From the NCBI RefSeq assembly GCF_001895925.1, contig NZ_MPPI01000002.1:92095-156094 (forward strand): DNA of 64,000 nt, written 5' to 3'. Position numbers and translations under genes: made by a program. The DNA is from Phormidesmis priestleyi ULC007. GTDB taxonomy: Bacteria; Cyanobacteriota; Cyanobacteriia; Leptolyngbyales; Leptolyngbyaceae. Shown piece by piece: positions 44,506 through 53,100 of this stretch. Below the pieces are notes generated by a model that worked only from the letters and a program-made list of their open reading frames with translations, was not told the DNA's origin and searched no databases. Each line of letters begins with the position of its first letter. The first letter of the stretch is position 1.

Positions 44506-44659
44506 AATAAATTTCATGAAGACGATCTGCCCGTGAAAAATCTTCTAAATTTATACAATTTCAGTCAAGCGATGGATTGTCGATTGAGAAGAAGCTTGTA
44601 AGTTCGTAGATGTTGAGGAGTGTATAAGATCTTGAGATTAAGACCAGAAGTTTTATTTC

Positions 44660-46636
44660 ATGGTTAAGCGATCGCTACGGGCATCACTTTCTGGGGTTGA
44701 GCAAGCAAAGCGCGCCTTTGCTCATACGGGATGGACTCAAGAAAATCTAGCAGGAGAAGTCGGTTTAAAGACACGTCAATCAATCTGGCGGTTTTTTACG
44801 GGGCAGCCGATCGAGCGTCAAGTTTTTCTAGAAATTTGTTTAATATTAAGCCTACATTGGCGAGAAATTGCGGTCGATCCTCCCGCAGACTTTCCTGAAC
44901 CTGGAGCGTTTGGCACAAAGCTTAATTCCCAGGGAACCGCTCAGGCTTCTGTTTTAGATATCGACACTTTGGTACAACAGGTACGATCGCAGCGTCAAGA
45001 CAAAATTCAAGATCAGTGCGGCACCTTGCAGTTATTAGACGTTAACCACCCTGTTAAAATTGACGACATTTATATTGATGTCAACACGTTAGAGGAGATT
45101 CCGAGCCAGCAGTGGTTAGAGTTGGCTGATTTGCAACGCTTTACGCCTAAAGAATGCGATCAATCTGGACTAGGGGATGTATCCCAAACCCAAATTGCGG
45201 GCATGAAAGCAGTCAAAATCTACTCGAAACTGCGGGTGTTGGGCAAGCCAGGGGCAGGTAAAACCACTTTTTTGCAATATCTCGCGATCGGCTGCAACCG
45301 AGGTATCTTTGCGGTCGATCGAGTTCCCATTTTTATCACTCTGAGAGATTTTGCTGATGAATCTAGGGCAGCAGGCGAGTTTAGCTTACTCAACTATATT
45401 CGTGAAGAATTTCTCACTTCTGGGATTTCAGAGGTGGCTGAAACTCTATTTCGCGAGGGCAGAGTGTTGCTATTGCTCGATGGGTTAGACGAAGTACTTG
45501 ACCAAGAGCGCAGGGTCGTTGTGAACGAAATTCGCAGACTCTCAGAGAAGTATCAAAAGAATTTGTTTGTCGTCGCTTGCCGCCCAGCGACCCAAGCCAT
45601 TAATCTTAGACGCTTCACAGATGTTGAGATAGCTCCGTTTAGTCAAGATCAAATTGTGGCTTTTGCTCAAAAGTGGTTTACAACTCTGACAAAAACCACG
45701 ATTCAAGCGGGGCACGAACAGGCAGTTCGGTTTATTGAGACATTAGACTTGGCTGAAAATATGCCCTTCCGCAGGCTTGCCGTTACGCCTCTATTTCTCC
45801 ACCTCGCCTGCTGGGTCTTTCATCACCAGGGAAAATTTCCTACCAAGCGATCGGAGTTTTATAAGCAATGTTTAGATCTCTTGCTCAACAGATGGGACGA
45901 AACTAGAGGTATTGAGCGCGACGAAATCTATCGCGGCTTTTTATTGCCCCAAAAGCTGAAGCTGCTGAGTCAAGTTGCCACACTCACGTTTGAGCAAGGA
46001 GATTACTTTTTTGGACAAGAAGCCGTCGAACAACAAATTGGTGACTATATCCGCGATTTGCCCAATGCTGCGATCGAGCCAGAGGAGTTGCAATTAGAGA
46101 GTGAAGGCATCCTCAAGGCGATCGAGCTACAGCACGGACTCTTGGCAGAACGGGTGCAAGGGGTTTTCTCCTTCTCCTATCAGATATTTCAAGAATATTT
46201 TACGGCTCGAAAGATTGTAGCCAGTCACAGTCTGCAAGCCTCCGATCGAGCTTTAGAACGGCTAGTCAGCCATATCACTGAACCCCGCTGGCGAGAAATC
46301 TTCCTGCTGACGGTTGCGATGTTGCGAAGTGCAGACTCTCTAGTGCAGTTGATGAAGCAACAAATTGATGCGATCGTGGCTCATGATCCCTACCTGCAAG
46401 ATTTTTTAGCGTGGACAAGCCAAAATCTTGCCACTCCGCCGCCTGCTGCAATTCGCTGGCACTTCAACCCTGATCAGCAGCAGGTGTTGCAGCGATACTA
46501 TGATGCAAACCAATTGTTGCTCGACTGCCTCAACAGCAACTGTGAAGTAACGGCAGCCGTGCGGCAGCAGATTGAAACCACTTTATTATTGCCTCGAAAA
46601 GAACTTAAGGAGCGGGAATGGGGCAGTGCTTTCTGA
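44660..46636 (+). CDS. NACHT-domain STAND NTPase with N-terminal helix-turn-helix
   Basis: The 658-aa protein begins with an HTH-like region (about 10-75: AFAHTGWTQENLAGEVGLKT, then RQSIWRFFTGQ). It continues with a NACHT module: Walker A GKPGAGKT (195-202), Walker B LLLLDGLDE (270-278), sensor RPATQ and the winged-helix/superhelical arms. The C-terminal ~180 residues (FSFSYQIFQEYFTARKIV...ITEPRWREIFLLTVAML...) are of the NACHT C-terminal helical type. Bacterial NACHT proteins with this layout (bNACHT) block phage and kill the host cell. No canonical effector domain is visible. Stand-alone gene. Confidence 0.85.
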   Translation: MVKRSLRASLSGVEQAKRAFAHTGWTQENLAGEVGLKTRQSIWRFFTGQPIERQVFLEICLILSLHWREIAVDPPADFPEPGAFGTKLNSQGTAQASVLDIDTLVQQVRSQRQDKIQDQCGTLQLLDVNHPVKIDDIYIDVNTLEEIPSQQWLELADLQRFTPKECDQSGLGDVSQTQIAGMKAVKIYSKLRVLGKPGAGKTTFLQYLAIGCNRGIFAVDRVPIFITLRDFADESRAAGEFSLLNYIREEFLTSGISEVAETLFREGRVLLLLDGLDEVLDQERRVVVNEIRRLSEKYQKNLFVVACRPATQAINLRRFTDVEIAPFSQDQIVAFAQKWFTTLTKTTIQAGHEQAVRFIETLDLAENMPFRRLAVTPLFLHLACWVFHHQGKFPTKRSEFYKQCLDLLLNRWDETRGIERDEIYRGFLLPQKLKLLSQVATLTFEQGDYFFGQEAVEQQIGDYIRDLPNAAIEPEELQLESEGILKAIELQHGLLAERVQGVFSFSYQIFQEYFTARKIVASHSLQASDRALERLVSHITEPRWREIFLLTVAMLRSADSLVQLMKQQIDAIVAHDPYLQDFLAWTSQNLATPPPAAIRWHFNPDQQQVLQRYYDANQLLLDCLNSNCEVTAAVRQQIETTLLLPRKELKEREWGSAF

Positions 46637-46754
46637 AAAGCCATTTAAGTTAATTGTTTGAAGACAAAATTCCGCAGACCGCCCTTACCCTAATTCCCTC
46701 TCCCCAAGGAAAGGGAAGGCAGATTCATACTTTGATTCAGCAATGCCCAAAAAA

Positions 46755-46792
46755 CAATGCACCCTTTAGCCAGGACTAGAGGATGCATTTTA
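46755..46792 (-). terminator. terminator for the 46850-47242 gene
   Basis: On the minus strand ATGCATCCTCTAG...CTAAAGGGTGCAT forms a hairpin followed by TGTTTTTTGG. It lies about 60 bases after the stop codon. Confidence 0.6.
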
Positions 46793-46849
46793 GGTTTGCG
46801 ATTAGCGAGAAGACTTTAACCGATCGTGCTGAGAAACGGATTGGCTCAG

Positions 46850-47242
46850 CTATGCTTCGGTGATTTCTTCGGGAATCGCTTCGGTGGTTTCTTCTGTCAC
46901 TTCTTCAACGATCGCTTCTGGCTGAGGTTCAGGCGCGATCGGAGCTTTGACAGGTTTTGGGCCCCGCATCAAAGCAGGATTCATCATCTGCTTGGGTTCA
47001 TCGTCTTGAGAGCCTCTCTTGCCTCTGCCTGATGAACGATCGTTGCTCCGTCCCGACGAGCGATCGTCGCTTCGTCCGGCCGGACGATCGTCGCTTCGTT
47101 CTGATGAGCCTGATGAACTCGATGAGCGCTGAGGCTTTGCAGGAGCAGAAGGCTTAGAATCTGAAGCTTGGGAAGTGGCATCAGACGAATTTGACAAATT
47201 CTCGGTCTGCCGCTCAGATTTCTTGATGGGACGTTCTACCAT
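46850..47242 (-). CDS. disordered Ser/Arg-rich protein with NPALMRGPKPVK motif
   Basis: The 130-aa protein is low-complexity: a Ser-rich start, several RSDDRSSGR-type repeats encoded by CGATCG-containing units (about 47030-47095), then MNPALMRGPKPVKAP and an acidic tail (EEVTEETTEAIPEEITEA). The NPALMRGP motif recurs in small cyanobacterial proteins of unknown function. It may bind nucleic acid or ribosomes; that is a guess. Confidence 0.6.
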   Translation of the reverse strand: MVERPIKKSERQTENLSNSSDATSQASDSKPSAPAKPQRSSSSSGSSERSDDRPAGRSDDRSSGRSNDRSSGRGKRGSQDDEPKQMMNPALMRGPKPVKAPIAPEPQPEAIVEEVTEETTEAIPEEITEA

Positions 47243-47430
47243 GGGTTGCTTCTGTTGACTCCTTTGGTATCATATCTTGCCAAGCGACAGACTGAACTGA
47301 TTTCTCGCCGCTAACCGAACGAATATTAGGCGGCTTTCACACCGTCAGGAACCTGAGAAAGTTGTTCACACTTCGTTACACTAAAAACATCAGTTAAGCG
47401 TGAACATTCTATAGGGTCAGAGGTCGCTGT

Positions 47431-48555
47431 ATGAACGGCAATATTCGCATCGGTAATCTGTTTGGCATTCCTTTTTACGTTAACCCGTCCTGGTTTTTAG
47501 TGCTGGGATTATTTACCTGGAGCTATAGCAGTGGCATTACGGCTCAATTTCCAGCGTTAAATAGTGGGGTGCCTCTGCTATTGGGTTTAGTAACTTCTCT
47601 ACTGTTGTTTGCCTCAGTGCTGGCACACGAGTTGGGGCATAGCTTTGTTGCACTACGTCAAGGCATTGGGGTGCAGTCAATTACGCTGTTTTTGTTTGGC
47701 GGACTTGCCAGCCTCGACCAAGAATCGAAGACTCCTGGCGAAGCATTTTGGGTGGCGATCGCAGGGCCAGTTGTCAGCCTTCTGTTGTTTGGGCTGTTGA
47801 GTCTGATGACATTAGCAACTGGCGCAGCTACGCCTTTGACTGCAATTCTCAGTTTGTTGGCTTCTGTTAACCTCGCCTTAGCCCTGTTTAACTTGATTCC
47901 TGGGTTGCCGCTTGATGGTGGCAATATTCTGAAAGCATTAGTCTGGAAGGTGACGGGCAACCCCTATAAAGGAGTTGCGTTTGCCAGCCGGGTTGGGCAG
48001 ATTTTTGGTTGGGTCGCGATCGCCTCTGGGCTGCTGCCGCTGGTTATTTCAGGTAGCCTTGGCAGTGTTTGGAACCTATTAATTGGCGTGTTTTTACTGC
48101 AAAATGCAGGTCGAGCTGGACAGTCTGCCAAAATTCAAGAACAGTTTATCGGGCTGACTGCGGCAGATGCGGTTGCCCTGAACAGTCCAGTCGTTTCTGC
48201 ACAACTTTCGCTCAGAGAGTTTGCTGATCAGCAGATTTTGAGCCGCGACAACTGGCGTAAGTTTTTGGTGACCAATGCCGAAGGGCAACTGGTTGGTGAG
48301 ATTGCGATCGATGCTCTGCAAACCCGATCGGTTGAGCAGTGGGTTGATACTCAGGTTCAAGACTTGATGAAGCCGATCGAGCCATCGCTAACGGTTGCAT
48401 CGGGTCAACCTTTGCTAGAAGTGGCGAAGCTGCTAGAAGAAAAGCAACTGCCTGCGTTAACCGTCGTTCGTGATAATGGGGTTTTAGTTGGAATTCTAGA
48501 GAAAGCCTCGATTCGAGATTTGATCCAGCGTCGCACTCAAGCAACTCCTGCCTGA
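47431..48555 (+). CDS. site-2 protease (M50) with C-terminal CBS domains
   Basis: The 374-aa membrane metalloprotease has HELGH at residues 66-70 and the second zinc-site motif LIPGLPLDGGNIL. Two CBS motifs follow (about 240-370: AADAVALNSPVVSA, VQDLMKPIEPSLTV, LEEKQLPALTVVRDNG). The M50B CBS subgroup cleaves membrane-embedded regulators such as anti-sigma factors; the substrate here is unknown. CBS domains usually sense adenine nucleotides. Single gene. Confidence 0.88.
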   Translation: MNGNIRIGNLFGIPFYVNPSWFLVLGLFTWSYSSGITAQFPALNSGVPLLLGLVTSLLLFASVLAHELGHSFVALRQGIGVQSITLFLFGGLASLDQESKTPGEAFWVAIAGPVVSLLLFGLLSLMTLATGAATPLTAILSLLASVNLALALFNLIPGLPLDGGNILKALVWKVTGNPYKGVAFASRVGQIFGWVAIASGLLPLVISGSLGSVWNLLIGVFLLQNAGRAGQSAKIQEQFIGLTAADAVALNSPVVSAQLSLREFADQQILSRDNWRKFLVTNAEGQLVGEIAIDALQTRSVEQWVDTQVQDLMKPIEPSLTVASGQPLLEVAKLLEEKQLPALTVVRDNGVLVGILEKASIRDLIQRRTQATPA

Positions 48556-48600
48556 GTAATCGGAGTTCACGCGCTTGCACCCTTTGTATGCAAGAAAAGG

Positions 48601-48715
48601 CGTTGCAGAATGAGGAGATGAAATGGCTGTAGGGGTAGCGCCCCCGTGCCTACCCCTGACGGAGGGCAACCACGGGGGGATCGCCCCTACCCAAATCATC
48701 GCTACGTTCAGGAAT
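48601..48715. repeat. interspersed ~115-bp GC-rich element, copy 2
   Basis: Reverse orientation relative to copy 1: CGTTGCAGAATGAGG start, core GGCTGTAGGGGTAGCGCCCC and CCTGACGGAGGGCAACCACG, end CGTTCAGGAATG. No ORF. It lies between the protease and the histidine kinase. Confidence 0.75.
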
Positions 48716-48831
48716 GCCGAAAGTTTTTGACTGTATATTACAGATTGAGTTACGATCGGGCGAGCTGATTCTAGTTTGTCTAGACTGGTCAAAGCCCTGC
48801 GATTTTTCCAACAAACTCTTTATTGCATGCC

Positions 48832-50016
48832 ATGTTGGATCTGAGTCAACTTCTGAGTGAGAAAATCGAGGTCATTACTCAACAATGGGTAGAAGCTGTC
48901 TCCGACGATCGTCAAATTAAAAGCGCCGATTCTTTGCCTCGATCGGCGATTAGAAACCATATTCCGATGGTTCTTAAAGCGCTAGTGACGATTTTGTCAC
49001 AATCAGAAGTGAGTGACACTCAGACAGTGATTCGTGACAGCTTAGTTCACGGTTCTGAAAGAGCCGAACAGGGCTTTGATGCGGCTGAGATCGCACGAGA
49101 GTATCATCTTCTGCGGTCTGCGCTGTTTAGAAATCTTCAACCAGATCTGATTAACACAACGACAGCGGAAGTATTTAGGGTAATGTCGCTGATTGATCAA
49201 GTGATCGATGAAGCGACCGCGCAGTGTTTTAAGAGTTATATGCAAGAACGATTGCAAGAACTAGAGAACCTGCAAACTCAACTGATGTTTAATAATGAAG
49301 AACTGAGTCGATTAATCCGGGCAAGCCAAAAAAACTTTTCTCATCTTGCCCATGAGCTAAAAACGCCTCTGAGTTCGATTATCGGTTATTCAGAACTATT
49401 TTTAAGACAGCAGCGACGATCGGAATTAGAAGATTCTGTTCCCAGTTTAGAGCATATCGATCGGGTGGTGCGAAACGGTCGCCGCTTGTTGCGATTGATT
49501 AATGATGCTCTAGAGCTTTCTCGTAACGAGACGAGTGAAATTGAGCTTCAACTAGAATGGACAGACGTGCGATCGGTGATTCATTCAGTTCTAGAAGTGG
49601 TACAGCCGCTAGCCGACGCACGAGCATTGCCTCTTTTATGGAACTGCACTCCAGACTTCCCTTCAGTGTTGATAGACTCGTTTCGTCTGCAACAGATTTT
49701 GATTAATCTCATGAGTAATGCCATTCGCTATACTCAAACGGGTAGCGTCACTTTGGCGTGTTGTGTTCTGAACAATGAGCAGTGGACTATGAGCGTCATC
49801 GATACTGGAATTGGCATCTTGCCAGACGTTCAAGCCCGAATTTTTGACCCCTTTTTTCGAGGGCAGCCCTCTGATGCGAGTCAGATAGCCGATAGCACCG
49901 GGTTGGGGTTAGCGATCGTTGATCTGCTAGTGAAGCGACTACAGGGCACGATCTCGGTGACTTCTGAAGTTGGGAAAGGATCGACGTTTACGATCGTGTT
50001 GCCCATCGAAACCTAG
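48832..50016 (+). CDS. sensor histidine kinase with RsbRD-like N-terminal domain
   Basis: ATG 48832 (MLDLSQLLSEK) is preferred over a TTG nine bases upstream. The N-terminal ~150 residues resemble the RsbR N-terminal-like helical sensor (ITQQWVEAVS..., EIAREYHLLRSALF). HisKA follows with SHLAHELKTPLSSIIGYSE, then HATPase with NLMSNAIRYTQT, DTGIGILPDVQ and GLGLAIVDLLVK. No membrane segment; soluble. No response regulator adjacent. The repeat copy 3 begins directly after the stop. Confidence 0.9.
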   Translation: MLDLSQLLSEKIEVITQQWVEAVSDDRQIKSADSLPRSAIRNHIPMVLKALVTILSQSEVSDTQTVIRDSLVHGSERAEQGFDAAEIAREYHLLRSALFRNLQPDLINTTTAEVFRVMSLIDQVIDEATAQCFKSYMQERLQELENLQTQLMFNNEELSRLIRASQKNFSHLAHELKTPLSSIIGYSELFLRQQRRSELEDSVPSLEHIDRVVRNGRRLLRLINDALELSRNETSEIELQLEWTDVRSVIHSVLEVVQPLADARALPLLWNCTPDFPSVLIDSFRLQQILINLMSNAIRYTQTGSVTLACCVLNNEQWTMSVIDTGIGILPDVQARIFDPFFRGQPSDASQIADSTGLGLAIVDLLVKRLQGTISVTSEVGKGSTFTIVLPIET

Positions 50017-50132
50017 CGTTGTTGAATAGAAGAATAATTTGGGTAGGGGCAATCTCCCCGTGGTTGCCCTCCGTCAGGGGTAGGCACGGGGGCGCTATCC
50101 CTACAGCCATTTCATTCCCTCATTCAACAATG
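50017..50132. repeat. interspersed ~115-bp GC-rich element, copy 3
   Basis: Ends CGTTGTTGAATAG and CTCATTCAACAATG are inverted repeats, giving the best view of the element's termini. The core is shared with copies 1 and 2. It abuts the stop codon of the kinase gene (TAG at 50014-50016). Confidence 0.78.
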
Positions 50133-50177
50133 TCTAAAACCTCAGATTCTGTAAGCCTTTGGCCAACAATTTCCGGC

Positions 50178-53100
50178 TTAAAGAATTTGTTCCAAAATTG
50201 TTGGGTCTTGAATCTCCTTATCCTTTGAGAGCAGCACCACTTTAGAAATCACTTCTGCTGTTTTAGGGTCATTATCAACAAACGGCAGAAAGATCCGACC
50301 CCGATGCTGAGAAGCTACTGGAATGATGCAAAGCGCTCCTCCAGGTTGACGGTGAACTATTGCACTCCCTAGGTGAATCGAATAGCTGCCCAAATGCCCC
50401 TCAATCAAAACGTGCTTGCTCTGAATTTGGACATTTGAAAGCTTCAGCAAGCGGCAAGTTTCTCGCACCAAGGTCGATCGCATTTCCACGGTCGAGGCAG
50501 TGGCTTCTGGATCGACTCCGCCTTGATGGGCCACACTCACCACTAAATCTAAATCTCGCATCACTTCGCTGAACAAAGCGGATGGGACTTCGTTTAAGGG
50601 CAGTGGTTTCCATTCATCGCGGCGGTAGAACCGCACATCTGCGATCGTTAATCCTTCCACTTCCAGCGGCGTATAAAATCCATTCAGAAAGTCTACTTCT
50701 GCGATTAACCCTTCTGTGTGAAAAGTGCGCCGCACACCTTGATCGGGTGACGTAATCCAACCGCGTTGACCAAATAGCGCGATCGCTTGTCGCGGATTCA
50801 CCTGATGTCCTTCATAGCGATGCGATATCTGTTCAGATTGCTCTGCGGCAGTCGGCACATACAATTCGCGGAACACTTGCTTAAACGGTTGGGCGCGAGA
50901 CTGATTAAAACAATCTTGCTGCCACAAATGCCACTCGTTGGATTGTAGTAGATCATACGGGTGAGCAATACGAAGTGTGTCAGATTGAATCGCTCGAATG
51001 GTTTCGTCATGGTGACGTAATCCAGTTTGCTCTAGATAACCAATGTCGCGATCGTCCACTAGAATCAGTTGATTCAACATTGGCGCAAGCACGGGATGAT
51101 TGCGAAGCTGAATCAATTCGTTAACAGCAAAGCGATCGCCGCGACACATGGCTTGCTCTAACGAAATCCGCATTCGAGAAGCTTGTTTGGTGATGTCTTG
51201 TTTACGGCTGGTGAGTACTTGAATTTGAGGATCTTTCTTGAGCTTGATAGGGATGGATTTGAGCGGTTTGCCAGCTTTAGACACTGCAATTTCGGGTTCT
51301 CCTAGTGCATTGATCGATAAGCTGATACTCACCGTGTCGATCGCAATAGTTTGCGCCTGACCTGCGAGATCGGCAACAGCCGCCGCTTCCATCGCCCATT
51401 GCAGGCGTTGTGGATCGATGAAACCCGCAGTTCTCGCTAAGTTTTCTAAGCCAATTTCGACCGCAAGTTTTTCACTAGCTTGACGCTGAGAGCCAAACTT
51501 TTTGCTCGATCGTAGAAACTCCTGAAGCAACTGATAGCGATCGAGCAGTTCTTTTTCACGTTTCTTGCCTTTGGGTAAGGGCAACAATCCCAAAGCGCGA
51601 ACCGCATCTTGATGGCGTTTTTTGAGGATGCGATCGCGAACTTCTCCAGATTCAAGATTGCCCAGCATTGCATCTGCAAACAGTTTTGCACGTTGATGTC
51701 CGCCTCCACTCGAGGCAAACTGTGCCATCTCATAAATCTGTTGCCAATGTTCCTTTTTCAATCGCTTCCGAATGCTCAAAAACCAGGCAACATCAACCGC
51801 GCCATCCATCAAACTTCGAGTTGAAAGCGGTGTGCGTTCGCTAATTTGAGCCTCCCACGTTTCTCGCACATCTTGCTCAACTGACCAGCTTGTGTCTTTG
51901 GTGTGGGCATGAATCCACCACACTGCATCTGCCAGCCCAACCCAACTTAATGAATGTTCAACATAGTTCACCCACTGGGGCGCGTAGAATGCAAACTGAA
52001 TCAGTTTCTCATCTGCGATCTGAGCCGACATCACACGCTGTTTAAACTCTTCGGGCGTGTCTTCTGGAGCCGGAAAACTGACTCGCATTAAATGACTAAA
52101 CACAGTCGCTTTGCTGAGATTGTTGTAGCTATAGCCTCGCACCAGTTTTTCTTGTCCTAGCGCTTGAATTAACTGGACTATTGTTGAAATTCCGGTCAGC
52201 GATCGCAGAGAACAAGCTGCACTCGAAGCCGCTGTAGGAAAGTTGCCCCGTTGAAGTTCAACTGCGAGAATGCGTTGTCGAATGCGATCGGCAATTTCAC
52301 GTAAGTATGGCAATGCTTCATAACTATGTGGTTTGCGTCGAGTGAGTTCGGCTAGTTCTGAAAAATGGGTTCTGAGGGTTGCTTTTGCCTCCGCTAATGT
52401 TCCGGGTGTCAATTCAGGCTGTGCTGTTAGATCTCGCTCTGGTGCGCCGACTAAATGAAAGATTAAATCTGCTTCCTTGGCTGCTCCAGCTTGATAAGCA
52501 GCATGAACATCCCACACGGTTGTCACTGAATAGTAAGACGGAATCCAGCGATCGAGCCAGCGATTTAGCTGCCACCATCGTACTCGATAATCTTGTTGTT
52601 GGTCTTCAGGAATTAAGAACTCATACGAGTATGCATAACGAATCCAACTGGCTAGGAAATTATTAGCACAACTGCGAACTCCCCAGTAATGGTTATTGAG
52701 CCACTCTGGATTAGTAGATAGTGTCTCCGCTGGAATCAGTTGGAGAATGTGAGCGATCGCGTTTAAGATAAACTCCGAGGCTTGCTCAGGCGGATGCTGA
52801 TAGATCAGCCATCGGATTACAGAATTTACAAGACTAGGATACCGAAGCGATTGCTCTGGTAGAGTCACTAAGTTTTCCAGAGTTGTTGTGAGAGATTGCA
52901 AGCTTATTTGGTTTTCTACAGCAAATTCATCATTTTGTTCGCGCTTTCCAAATGCGGGTGCGATCGCACGAAATAATTCCAGCCCATCTTCGTCGCGTAA
53001 TCTAGAAGTTCGCTGCTGCCACCAATTTTCCCAAACATCGCTCAAAGGTAGATTTGCACGATTTTCGGATTGGGAGAGACGAAGATCAACGCTCGGAAAT

